DNA from: Ricordea florida
Lineage: Eukaryota > Cnidaria > Anthozoa > Corallimorpharia > Ricordeidae
Assembly (NCBI GenBank): GCA_949710005.1
Contig: OX453276.1
Coordinates: forward strand, 14,994,133 to 15,058,132
Reading direction: 5' to 3'
Length of the DNA stretch: 64,000 bases
This document shows, piece by piece, positions 55,401-64,000 of this stretch. The notes under the pieces were generated by a model. The model had not been told where the DNA came from. It ran no database searches and saw nothing but the letters and a program-made list of their open reading frames with translations. The position numbers were made by a program, and so were the translations under genes. Each line of letters opens with the position of its first letter. Position 1 is the first letter of the stretch.

Positions 55401-56600
55401 TATTCAAATCTATACCAGTGCCACTTAGCTTCTAATGAGTTATATAACCAGTGCTTAATGAAGTTCTCTAAACGCTGGGTGAAAAACCAATCAGTAATGT
55501 GAGGATTGTTTATGACATTCTGACGTTTGTTCTCAGCTGTGTTATTGCTATCATTAGAAAAAAGTGCATGTAACTCAGGCCAATGCATATCAGCTGATGA
55601 AAAGGTGAAAAAAAATGTTGGAGGCCCTACATGATTAATAATTGCCTTTAAATCTTCCCAAGCTTTGAACCAGTAAGCATTTGATCCAGTTATGTTGGCA
55701 AGATATCGTGATATTTTAGAAAGAAATACATGTGCGCTATTATTCGCCACCATCTGCTGAAGCTCTTCTGTTGTGAGATGTGCTTCTCCTGGATTCTGTT
55801 TAAGAAATATTCCTGTTTGCTGCAAAATGCGTTTTCTCTCAATCATATTAAATGCCCAATAAGCAAATCTAGGGTGTGAAGCAAAGCGATAGATCCAGCG
55901 ACCATCTTTCTTTTCTGTGTATTTTAAAAGATGTTTAATTCTTTCACCAAGTTGCACGTCTTGGTAAAGAGATGGGTTTGTAGGGTCACCTTTACCATCA
56001 GGAAATAATGTAGGGAAAGCCAATGTTGCTAGAAAAAGAGTGGTGTACTCATTGATTGGCTCACTATCTACTGTTGGCCAAGGCATAGCTTGACTATAAT
56101 GTGTAGAAGACAATTGCTGCTGAATAGCCTGAATTTCTTGCTGTTCACATTGGGGAATGGGAAGAAAGCTATTCATTTCAGTTTGTTCATTATAAACAAT
56201 GTCCTCTGCATTTTGAGGGCCAAAATCAGCTTCTAAATTTTGACCATCAGCATCTTCTCTTTCAACTGATGTAAGGTCATGTGGAATGCCATTCACAGGC
56301 AAACAGTTCAGGGAATAGTGATTAATTTTAACATCTTTATAATGCGGATTGTTATTAATTAGCCACAGCAGTGCATCTGCTACCTTTTGTCTTCTTACTG
56401 ATACATCTTTAAAGTTGTTGTCTTTTCCTTTCATCTTAACAACTATAACTGATAAATCTTTTGGCTATCTTGGCAAAGAAAGAGCTAGTTCTTCTACATG
56501 TTGGGGCAAATTAATGCAGTGGCCTGAGTAACCCCTTTGCCCACCATTTTTTATATACACTGTCATTATAGGAGGTGCACGTACAATGAGAATTTCTTCT
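52454..56600 (-). pseudogene. Helitron Rep-helicase coding region
   Basis: One frame broken by TAG 56465-56467, TAA 53939-53941 and TAA 53204-53206. The Rep region (56434-53939) has the HUH motif as S-I-H-C-H-G-V near 55370-55390 and the paired catalytic tyrosines in Y-L-T-K-Y-A-S-K near 54770-54795. These nick DNA and carry the covalent 5' end. The helicase region (53899-52454) has Walker A G-C-G-G-T-G-K-S, Walker B I-I-D-E-Y-S-M-L, G-D-P-A-Q-L-P-P-V, and the C-terminal motif T-I-H-K-S-Q-G-L-T-L, typical of PIF1. Spacing is normal and the breaks are single codons, so decay is recent to moderate. Confidence 0.88.
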
Positions 56601-57174
56601 ACTTGGAATCATGTTGTTTTCACTAGAAAATTTGTGGTCGTTTCTTATCACGGATACATCTCGAACAACGAAACTCAGAAGTTGTGTCTGTATCTGAGCT
56701 AGATCTTAAAGGCCATCCTTCTAGACAAACTATGCACTGTTTAATGGAATACTTATTAGACTCATGAAATAAATCAATATTTTGTAGTACCTTTTTTTGT
56801 TCAATAATTGGTAAATCAAAATTGTTCTGGATAGCATTGTGATTCTGTATAGATTTATGCCTTTTGCAGTAAGCATTTCTCCTTTTTTCAAGCCTCTCCT
56901 GTTTTTCATCAATGCTTTCTTCAGCCCTTCGCTTGGCATCATTATCTCTTCGCTTTGCTAACCTTTTTTGTCTATTCTGATCTGTTTCTTTAGCCCTTCG
57001 CTTACCATCATTTTGACGTACTTTGACTAATCGTTTTTGCCTTGCATCATTTGTCTCTGTAAATTTACAATTTTTTCTTTTCTTAAGTTGTGCTTTCTTT
57101 TGGTCATCAGACTGTGATAACTTGCTCTTTAAGTATGCTAACCTCCTCTTGTTGCGATTGTTTTTGTATGGCAC
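56601..57174 (-). pseudogene. Helitron Lys/Arg repeat and C4 zinc region
   Basis: About 183 codons. Three or more repeats of the type R-Q-K-R-L-x-K-x-R-x-N-D-x-K-R-R-A-x-E are followed by C-I-V-C ... C-S-R-C. The basic repeat is a feature of many Helitron Rep N-termini and probably binds DNA. The frame stops at 56623, and a frame change and short deletion separate it from the Rep frame. Upstream it joins the OTU frame once the SINE is removed (the T-V-P-Y-K-N codons follow directly after the element). Confidence 0.75.
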
Positions 57175-57180
57175 AGTTGA

Positions 57181-57544
57181 AACATAATGATAATGATAAT
57201 GAATTTATATAGCGCACTTTTTCATATGAATATGTTCAAAGGCGCTTTACACTTCTATTGGGTGAGATCGGACATCAGCATGTAAAGGCGCCTCTGGCTG
57301 CCGCTATCAGTCCATAAATGATCTCACCCACCCACCCACCCAACCAACCCATGCATAAATTGTCAGATGAAACCAGAAGTAGAAATAGACCACCACACCG
57401 GGAACTACGTCCCCTACTCTTTTCGAACGGTGTATGGGTTCTTTAACGTCCTACAGATTATTAGGAACAAGTGTTGTGAGACGGGTCCTACGGTTTATCG
57501 TCCTTATCCGAGAAGACTAGAAAGTCTAACCATTTACAGATGTC

Positions 57545-57578
<34 letters not shown>

Positions 57579-57668
57579 TAAGACCCTGAGTGTTGGTCCG
57601 GCCGGCGTTTGAACCCGCAACCTCCCGCACGGTAGTCCGGTGCTCTACCAACTGAGCTAACCGGTCGG
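57181..57668 (-). mobile_element. tRNA-derived SINE inserted in the OTU frame
   Basis: Minus-strand element. The tRNA-like head has A box TAGCTCAGTTGGTAGAGC (plus 57642-57659) and B box GGGTTCAAAC (plus 57607-57616); the anticodon arm is degenerate. The body runs 57260-57600. The tail holds GTAAAGCGCCTTTGAAC and GCGCTATATAAATTCATTATC with an (ATT/ATC)n end at 57181. The tail matches the L2/CR1-type tail at 28.0 kb, as expected if that LINE mobilises it. Insertion is between codons for L-H-Y and V-S-T of the Helitron protein. Confidence 0.85.
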
Positions 57669-58576
57669 CGGTTATAGTGTAACTCATTGATATATCCGAT
57701 GAATATTACTCTAGGCTGTTGGTCGTGAAATACAGGAGTAATAGTTGTACCTTCAGGTTTATTAATATCCGACTCAGTGATATAAATCAGACAGTTATTA
57801 GCATTAGCGACTGCCTGGATAATTATATTATCACACCATGTTCCTGGGTTTGACATTTGCTGGACATAATTTACCCAAGTATTGTTAGAAATGCTTTCAA
57901 CATAAAATTCTTGATGATTATTTAAATGGGCTATTCCGGACATTCGAATTTCAAAGTGCAAATGTGCAGTTCCATAGAGTTGATGTGAAACTGATTTAAA
58001 AAAACAGTCACCACTCCCACTGACATCATGTGGCATTAAGCCGATATGTGAAAGCCTATCAGTTAGAATACTCCATGGCAAGTTGCCAATAACATTGTTT
58101 GACTCATCAGGAAGTACACCTCCTTTTAAAGTTGAGCTCATTGTTGAAGACTGAAAGAACTCTGATTTTGTCACTGACATATGGGGATATGTTCGATTGC
58201 AACTGTACCACTTGCACCCTGTTTTGTTTTTTGTTTTCTTTAAAAAAAACACATATTTACCAAAATAGTGTTCATTGTTATACCACAGGTTCCAACATTG
58301 GTAATTGCTGCATAAAAAAGTAATACATGAGGTGTTTGGAACACTTTTCCTTAGTAAATTTTGAGCTCTATGTCTAGACATCTTTCTTTTTAAAGATTTA
58401 AGAACTTTACGAACAGGAATTCGAGATAGTTCTCGATCTCTTTTTCGTTTCTGATTTGTTTCTATCGCAGATTGAACTTTGTCAGAATGTTTTACCGCCC
58501 CATCACTGTTCTCGATGTGCCCTGGGCATGCAATGATGCAATTTGTATTACCACACTTAAGGGAATAATTTATCAA
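57669..58576 (-). pseudogene. Helitron OTU cysteine-protease domain
   Basis: The OTU (ovarian tumour) deubiquitinase-type domain: catalytic segment S-G-S-G-D-C-F-F (Cys near 58000) and downstream residues to G-Y-I-N-E-L-H-Y (His in the last triad position, about 57690). An N-terminal basic, Cys-containing region (C-G-N-T-N-C-I-I-A-C-P-G-H) precedes it. Upstream the frame joins the Cys-repeat region after TGA 58592-58594. The last residues of the open frame (58 codons before the stop at 57578) come from the SINE, not the protein. Confidence 0.8.
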
Positions 58577-58591
58577 AGCCTCACAGGAAGG

Positions 58592-59218
58592 TCATGTATG
58601 ACTTTCAGTACTGAATTTTCCATTCACTTGATTGCCTGACTTAGAGAATGCTCCAATTTTGTTAGATATAACCTCATCGGCTCTTCCAGATGACAACTGA
58701 CCATCACAGATAGGTTGCAGTTTGTTATCACCACATGGCAGGATTACGTAACCGAAACTGCAACTTGACAAGTTTGTTTTACAACCACAAATCATGGCCA
58801 TATTTTGCCGAGCTACACAACTCGATAAGGTAGTTTTCTGACCACAAATCATGGTCATATTTTGCCGAGCTACACAACTCGATAAGGTAGTTTTTTGACC
58901 ACAAATCATGGCCATATTTTGCCGAGCTACACACCTCGATAAAGTAGTTTTCTGACCACAAATCATGGTCATATTTTCCCGAGCTACGCAACTCGGTGGG
59001 TTAGTGTTGTATATTTTTTGCTCAGAAATCAAGGTCAGCAAAGTGGAACTACACAATTCGTCCTTTAATTTATTTAGCATGAAGTAGCATTGGTTTGTTG
59101 TGAAAGGGAAACGAGTAAACGACACGCCGTCCAACTGCACCTCAGTGCTCCCACCAAAAGTCGTACACACCTCGTGAAGACATCGATAAATCTTACCTAC
59201 AAGGTTTTTCAAAGCCAT
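58592..59218 (-). CDS. Helitron N-terminal region with 19-residue cysteine repeats
   Basis: The preferred start is ATG 59218-59216 (a longer frame to 59338 is open but runs through a 55-bp tandem duplication). After about 70 unremarkable residues there are four clear repeats, plus a divergent fifth, of S-C-V-A-R-Q-N-M-x-M-I-C-G-Q-K-T-T-L. The frame ends at TGA 58592-58594 but is in phase with the OTU frame just downstream, so it was the N-terminus of the same protein. Two Cys per repeat suggest zinc binding or disulfides (inference). Confidence 0.65.
   Translation of the reverse strand: MALKNLVGKIYRCLHEVCTTFGGSTEVQLDGVSFTRFPFTTNQCYFMLNKLKDELCSSTLLTLISEQKIYNTNPPSCVARENMTMICGQKTTLSRCVARQNMAMICGQKTTLSSCVARQNMTMICGQKTTLSSCVARQNMAMICGCKTNLSSCSFGYVILPCGDNKLQPICDGQLSSGRADEVISNKIGAFSKSGNQVNGKFSTESHT
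58745..59000 (-). repeat. 57-bp coding minisatellite
   Basis: Units align at 58807, 58864, 58921 and 58978 (GCCGAGCTAC anchor), an exact 57-bp period, so each unit adds 19 residues without changing frame. Units are highly similar, implying recent duplication or gene conversion. Confidence 0.9.
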
Positions 59219-59269
59219 AAATTCTAACTTCAGACTACAAAGACACAACTTACCTGTTAATAGCTTAAC

Positions 59270-59360
59270 AAAAACACAGTCCACAGCACAGGCAACTTGA
59301 TGAAACATGTAGAAAGAGCGAAGAAAAACACAGTCCACAGCTCAGCCAACTTGACCAAAC
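59270..59360. repeat. 55-bp tandem duplication
   Basis: AAAACACAGTCCACAGC...CAACTTGA..AAACA is repeated with a 55-bp offset (59270 and 59325), upstream of the Helitron protein start. Confidence 0.7.
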
Positions 59361-60775
59361 ACGTTAAGACAGCACAGCGCGAGGAGCAGAAGCACATGGC
59401 ATGGTGCTGACGTCATTCGCCCCTGAAAAATTTTCTGGGGGGGCCAAATTGACAATGTTGTACGGTCCATAAAGGCTAGAGAATTTCTCGATTAGGGTGC
59501 GTTCTCCTTCGTCGAAACGCAATAAGGCGAGGCTCTCAGTCAAAATTGGCCAAAAATGGACATAAACAACTTATAACTTATTGATCTAAATTGGTTTTGA
59601 ACTGATTTCATAACACTCACCTTTTGCTTTTTTGTCTGCCTTTGACCATAGAATTCTAATGTCTAAGCGTTGAGGCAACTTTCTGGAATCAGCTGAATAA
59701 AAGGATTTTACATGAATTTTAAAAAGAAGGCATTTTCAAATAAGTCAAATTAAAATTCTCTAAAATGGAGGGGCCTACATATCCCACCATGGTTAGAACA
59801 TCTATACTCAATATAAACAAACAAACAAGAGAGGTTAATACCATCTCATATGGGATGTAAAAAAAATGGTGTTTGTTCCTAGCTTTTTTAACATGTGACT
59901 TGGTTAAAAGCAGTTAGGGAACCAGTATGGAAAGAATTATTTTTTCCTTGTTTCTTCTGAGGTTAAACTGTACAATTTTTCAAACAGCAACATATAAGTA
60001 AATTATAGTAAACATTCTCAGGAAGATGCTAACCTACCATTTTAGGGCTTGTTTAACTCTATACATGGAACTTGAAAGTGGAAAGTTAAACATAAGGTAA
60101 ACCAATGTTTGGATAGTCATGACAGTTAAACTTTGGTAGTTAAGGGGCAATTTAAAATTCCGCAGTTTTAAGCGGAGAGGTTCCTCCCCTCTCAAAAAAA
60201 GTCCAAATGAAAACAACGTCACCGTCCACAGCCACAAGCCACGCATTCCCTAGGCAAAAAATGAAAGGAAAACAATCTCAATGTGAACAATGCATAAAAC
60301 AGAACTGTTCTTCCTAGTGTTATGGCAGTGCACATGATGATATAATGTTTATAACTCTACCTCAGTTGTTTTCAAGCAATATGTACGCTTGTGCAATAAC
60401 TGCTGTAGTGAGAAGGGGGTGCCTTTTTTGGTTCATAATTAAGGCACCTGACCCTGACGTGTGTCGGTCTTCGTTGGCCTGGCTGACCTCTTGACAAGTT
60501 GTTTTATTGTCTGTTTGACATCTGTAATAAGAGAAAAAAAATATTTAAGGTAAGAGATGTCATGACATTCAATACCATTAAAGAAATTAGCTGACAAAAA
60601 TATTGATTTGTAGTGTTAAAGTAACATGTATATATATATAGGCCAGGATTATGTAACGGAAGGAACATAATGGTTTTTATGTTGGGACCAAAGATAAGCT
60701 TATCAGTAGATAGCAGCTAAGGAGCGGCATTGAGATAAGCAGTTTTCTGGGTGGCCTCTGCGGTCTATTAGACGG
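59361..60775. other. No recognisable gene
   Basis: The region upstream of the Helitron, probably including its 5' end. Only weak frames (for example minus 60034-60246). There is an (TA)n stretch at 60629-60640. Confidence 0.45.
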
Positions 60776-60837
60776 TCTTTTACTTGTCACGCAAAGAGAA
60801 AGTAAAAGACTTGTCACGCAAAGAGACAAGTAAAAGA
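60776..60837. other. Compound direct and inverted repeat
   Basis: Outer inverted arms TCTTTTACTTGTC / GACAAGTAAAAGA (60776-60788 and 60825-60837) enclose two direct copies of CTTGTCACGCAAAGAGA. It lies about 190 bp before the SGNH start. Confidence 0.8.
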
Positions 60838-61023
60838 TCAGCTATGTAAAGGCTGGGACAAGTAAGTTCTTCCCCTTTTTCTGCGAACAAGCTCAGCGAG
60901 CACATCTCAGTGAAAGTGAAAGTCTACCGCAACTCATTTTTGTCCCCAGTTTATCAGGCAAGTTTCATCATTTTGTCCTGTTTTTTTTTTCATTTTTATT
61001 TTCGTCTTATCGTTGTTGGGTAC

Positions 61024-61587
61024 ATGGCGCCACCTCAAATTTTAATCTTGGGACACTCCTTTATTCGTCGTCTTGCTGGGTTTTTGCAGAAAAGGGGGCA
61101 CGAACACCTCATGGCTAGACTCTCATCTCTAGGGTCCTTACGTTTTCATGGTGTAGGTGGCCGCACAATTGCGAAGGTTTGGAAGTTTGATTTACGCATA
61201 ATTTGCCAGCTAAGTCCTGATATTATAGTCTTGGAGTTGGGGTTTAACGACTTAACCAAACTGCCGGCGCAAACCGTCGGTCCGGAGCTTGAAACTTTAG
61301 TGCGATATCTGCACGACGAGTTAAACGTGAAAAGCATTGCAGTCTGCCAAGTTATTCGGCGGCACTCCCCTCAGTGTACTGCGTACAATATAAAAGTTAC
61401 CAAACTTCATCTGTATCTTAGGGCTGTTCTCGAACCAATACCTTACTGCTTGTACTGGAAACACAGGAGTTTCTGGAACTCCCGGGAAAACATTTACTTG
61501 CCGGATGGAGTTCACTTAAATGATTTAGGCAACTTAAAGTTGTTTCGAAGTATCCGGGGTGCAGTCATTAATTTCACGAACTTATGA
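61024..61587 (+). CDS. SGNH hydrolase-like protein of a DIRS/Ngaro-like element
   Basis: 188 residues from the ATG at 61024 (GTACATGGCG; the frame is open further upstream to 60910). SGNH blocks: G-H-S-F-I-R-R (Ser), L-G-F-N-D-L (Asn) and D-G-V-H-L-N-D-L-G (Asp and His). Such esterase-like proteins are encoded by some tyrosine-recombinase retrotransposons, especially Ngaro types. The tyrosine-recombinase fragment 450 bp downstream on the same strand supports that origin. The enzyme's role in transposition is not known. Confidence 0.7.
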   Translation: MAPPQILILGHSFIRRLAGFLQKRGHEHLMARLSSLGSLRFHGVGGRTIAKVWKFDLRIICQLSPDIIVLELGFNDLTKLPAQTVGPELETLVRYLHDELNVKSIAVCQVIRRHSPQCTAYNIKVTKLHLYLRAVLEPIPYCLYWKHRSFWNSRENIYLPDGVHLNDLGNLKLFRSIRGAVINFTNL

Positions 61588-61784
61588 CTACTAAAGTGCA
61601 TACTTATGTCGTTGTAATATATAGTGACGAGTGAGGCATTTTTCTCTTATAGTCTGACTAGTGCCACTTTTTACTTATGGGTTATCGGTGCCCGACACAT
61701 GGCGTAATTAGTGTACTTAATTTTTGCCGGCTATCACGATAGTGTGCCCAGTGCACTCAGGCCATTATAGGACGTTAGTCTATG

Positions 61785-62010
61785 TTAGAAAATGTTACCT
61801 GGAGACTCCATTGGATATCCTTTAGGTATAACCTTTTGTATTCCATCCACCTCTTCAATTTCCTGACGGTAAGGACCCGTGTGTCCAAAGGCATTGAACC
61901 AATATTCAAATGCCGCAGCACGGCCTCTTATTACAGGGGGCTTCAGGCCACGGCACCGTAACGTGCCGAACTGTTTCCCCTTTGTTTCACTCAAAATTTC
62001 TATAAGAAAA
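61785..62010 (-). CDS. Unknown minus-strand exon
   Basis: Bounded by an acceptor (TTTTTCTTATAG, minus) and a donor (CCAG/GTAACA). It encodes about 70 residues including R-G-A-A-A-F-E-Y-W-F-N-A-F-G-H-T-G-P-Y and K-G-Y-P-M-E-S-P. A copy of its last 50 bp, including the donor, recurs at 63802-63854. Family unknown. Confidence 0.4.
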
Positions 62011-62032
62011 ATGGAGAATCAGAAATATCAAA

Positions 62033-62310
62033 TTGGATCTTTTTCTGATTGGATCTTTTTCTGATCCCACCAAAGCATTTGTTGTACACAAGATCATGAC
62101 CGCCCATAGCAGGCTCTGCTCGAAACCGGACATATGGTTGCCTACCACTCGTTCAATCTTACATAAATTGGTGCAGGCTTTAAATCACACCATCACGCCG
62201 GCCTATCAGATTTTGTTATTCCAAACAATGTTTCTCGTGGCATTTTATGGATTTTTTCGAGTGGGTGAACTAACAATCAAGACCCCTGACAAAGAAATTA
62301 TATTTAAGGT
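62033..62310 (+). pseudogene. Tyrosine recombinase fragment (DIRS/Ngaro or Crypton type)
   Basis: It encodes the core-binding region and the first catalytic Arg of a tyrosine recombinase (D-P-T-K-A-F-V ... H-K-L-V-Q-A-L ... F-Y-G-F-F-R-V-G-E-L). The frame leaves homology after K-T-P-D-K-E and lacks the H-x-x-R and Tyr boxes. It lies just downstream of the SGNH gene. It is preceded by a short duplication, GGATCTTTTTCTGAT. Confidence 0.6.
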
Positions 62311-62330
62311 CCGTATCATTCAACGTTATT

Positions 62331-62615
62331 GCTCTCGGCAGGCATGGGCTGGAGAGACGCTTTTATTTTTGTTCTTATTACACAGACCGGAAACACGTCA
62401 GAGATTGGCGTGGTGTTTCTGATGTATGGACTGGCATTATATTTTACTTCGTAATTTTGTTCTGTCTTAAGCCTTTTTTGTAGGTTATGTTTTTACGTTT
62501 GCCTCAATGCCTGTAAGAGTAATCGGCTCTCGGCAGGCAGGGGCTGGAGAGCCGATTACCATTATTCTTATATCAGACCGGCATCAAATCGGAGGTTGGC
62601 CTGGTGTTTTTCTCA
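62331..62615. repeat. Pair of about 90-bp direct repeats with hairpin
   Basis: Copies at 62331-62425 and 62526-62615 share CTCTCGGCAGGC(A)NGGGCTGGAGAG, CAGACCGG and TTGGCNTGGTGTTT. The second copy contains a perfect 13-bp stem, GTAATCGGCTCTC / GAGAGCCGATTAC (62519-62531 and 62547-62559), with a 15-nt loop. Confidence 0.75.
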
Positions 62616-64000
62616 TGTCTGATCCGCCATATGTTTTTGTGCTTGGTGTGCGTGCTCGGCCTTGGTGGGGTTTGCCACAGAGTGTGGCTGTTGGCGTAAT
62701 TTGCCCCCACCTAATTTTTCATGAGTTGAAATGTCATAGTGATTTATAAGTTCGTTATAACAGTGTGCTATTGTAATCACAACTTGTTAGTGATTTTTGT
62801 CAATTAAACGCCACTTAAGTGGCCATTGAAATCCAGCACGATCTCTGTATTTACTGACAGTAAGCGAAGGCCGTCGCATGCACACAAAATCGCTACGACT
62901 TATTATTAACCTGTTGAAAGGGCGTCCCAATATAAATATATTTTAACAATATGTCCATGCTTCTATGGTGCAGTAAACAAAACATGGATCCCTTGGTCCA
63001 TATACAACTCCTGTGAATCTGTTCCATGGACCAACAGTTATAATTAATGATTTTATGCAAAGCATGACTAAAGGCCACTACCCTTGGTACAATCTGGCCG
63101 TCAAAGTGGTTTGGACATGGATGGTTTGACCATGGCACATTCAAAATTGCCAAAAAAATCCACACCTATCTGGGCAAGAAGGACAGTAACAGCTCAACAA
63201 CAGGTAACGACTCAAAATCCTCTTGATATGTTCTGTGACTCCATAGACTACTTGAGAAAGTACAACGTCAAGCTAAAGGATCGTGTACCAAAGGCGTGAT
63301 GCCCATTCTTCCATCCCTTGCAACAACTGTAATCAGTAATCATCAGGTACAAATGGTCAATTTGGTACCCACTTAAAAGAACACTAAAAAGCAGTGTTTC
63401 TTTCAAACAAAATGCCTCAGCATCACCATCAGAATCATCTTAGTCAGCAGAAACTCGCCACAAATCTGTTTTTCAGCATAACAATATACACTCATTGTTG
63501 TATGAAAATTTTCTTGGGTGGCCCTGGTTCAAAAATTGCACTGTAAATGTTTTTTCTTCCATGTAAATAATACAGATAAAAAGTTGAAATTCTTGAGCTC
63601 CCTCTTTTGCACTAGCTTTGTTTCCTCTTGATGGAAATAATCGGAGAACAAATATTGATGCAGATGGGGTTATTGTCTCTAACATCCGTCCTGTGTTTTG
63701 AACCACATGATTAAAGTGGACAATAAAATCATGCTAAAATAAGTGGGTGAGTTATAACAGTAAATAACTTAGGGATGGTCCATGGAACTGCTCAAATATA
63801 TTCTATGTTAGAAAATGTTACCTGGAGACTCCATTGGATATCCTCTAGGTATCACATGAACTTAAGTGTGCATGGGAAGTAATATTAATAACAAGGTATA
63901 AAACTATATTTATTGCTACTATGATTCTTCCTGTTGAAAAATACACACGATGTCATATCCACCCCATGCAGATACAACTTAAAACTGATTTGAGAACTTG
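62616..64000. other. No recognisable gene
   Basis: AT-rich DNA with weak frames only (for example plus 63084-63299). It contains the 63802-63854 copy of the 61779 repeat. Confidence 0.45.
63802..63854. repeat. Second copy of a 53-bp repeat
   Basis: Matches 61779-61831 with two differences seen by eye (TCTATGTTAGAAAATGTTAC start). On the minus strand it contains the codons for G-Y-P-M-E-S-P and a GTAACA donor. Confidence 0.8.

Larger units (their letters stand above)
50729..59218 (-). mobile_element. Autonomous-type Helitron with OTU and RPA genes, decayed
   Basis: A minus-strand rolling-circle transposon. In transcriptional order the parts are: N-terminal cysteine repeats, OTU protease, Lys/Arg repeats with a C4 motif, HUH Rep nuclease, PIF1-type helicase, then a separate RPA-like gene. 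All Rep-Hel parts from 56467 to 52454 are in one frame interrupted by single stops, so they formed one giant protein. OTU domains and RPA-like genes are known accessories of animal Helitrons. The terminal TC and CTRR ends were not identified. Confidence 0.85.

Noticed and set aside
57578..57668. C-terminal 30 residues of the OTU open frame as real protein
   Set aside because: They are the translation of the SINE tRNA-like head, a common annotation artefact.
57600..57668. Functional tRNA gene on the minus strand
   Set aside because: A and B boxes are present, but the anticodon arm does not pair and the body and tail of a SINE follow.
58745..59000. CRISPR-like array
   Set aside because: The 57-bp units are continuous coding repeats without unique spacers, in a eukaryotic Helitron gene.
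52454..59218. Alternative genetic code reading TAA/TAG/TGA in the Helitron
   Set aside because: Other frames in the window (gypsy, LINE, Ulp1-type gene) end at normal stops and avoid internal ones. Decay is simpler.

Overview
This window is animal nuclear DNA, most likely from an anthozoan cnidarian and probably a stony coral. That placement is an inference. It rests on GT-AG introns with consistent phases, AT-rich intergenic DNA, L2/CR1-type tails carrying the GCGCTTTACA / GCGCTATATAAAT motif, and several gene families I know mainly from coral and sea-anemone genomes. No rRNA gene, functional tRNA gene or CRISPR array is visible. I see no clearly ordinary single-copy host gene. Almost every recognisable gene is a mobile element, a probable mobile-element gene, or a decayed member of an expanded family.

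Layout. 1-2.2 kb: fragments of minus-strand coding sequence (acidic exon, C2H2 motif). 2.4-6.3 kb: a plus-strand multi-exon cnidarian-family gene, broken by frame changes and by a MITE-like insertion inside a codon. 7.7-9.3 kb: a minus-strand unknown gene. 10.1-13.7 kb: a nearly full-length CR1/L2-like LINE (minus). 14.0-15.5 kb: a minus-strand unknown gene ending in a RING-like motif. 15.8-28.0 kb: a 14-exon plus-strand gene ending in an Ulp1-type protease domain, head-to-head with the RING gene. 28.0-29.0 kb: a 5'-truncated LINE. 29.0-30.3 kb: a divergent pair of small genes. 31.4-32.3 kb: a reverse-transcriptase fragment. 34.3-35.1 kb: a degraded zinc-ribbon gene. 35.6-42.0 kb: a RecQ-like helicase pseudogene carrying a complete Ty3/gypsy retrotransposon (35999-40588) in an exon. 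44.0-46.5 kb: a PIF/Harbinger transposon (SANT-like protein plus transposase). 46.5-47.5 kb: a Penelope-like GIY-YIG fragment. 47.6-49.2 kb: a DUF6589-like gene. 50.7-59.2 kb: a large autonomous-type Helitron (RPA-like gene, PIF1 helicase, HUH Rep, OTU protease and an N-terminal cysteine-repeat region), decayed by stop codons and by a SINE insertion. 61.0-62.4 kb: SGNH hydrolase and tyrosine-recombinase fragments of a DIRS/Ngaro-like element.

How the parts relate. The window is a nested mosaic, and several insertions can be ordered because removing them restores reading frames. The gypsy element has 154-bp LTRs that read as identical, an ATCCC target duplication and one uninterrupted 1359-codon gag-pol frame, so it is the youngest and possibly still competent. 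The Helitron, Harbinger, Penelope, RecQ and 2.4-kb loci each carry stops or frame changes and look dead. The most novel-looking material is (i) the head-to-head RING / Ulp1 gene pair and its relative at 2.4 kb, which may be an uncharacterised mobile family, and (ii) the Helitron's N-terminal extension of 19-residue cysteine repeats joined to an OTU protease.
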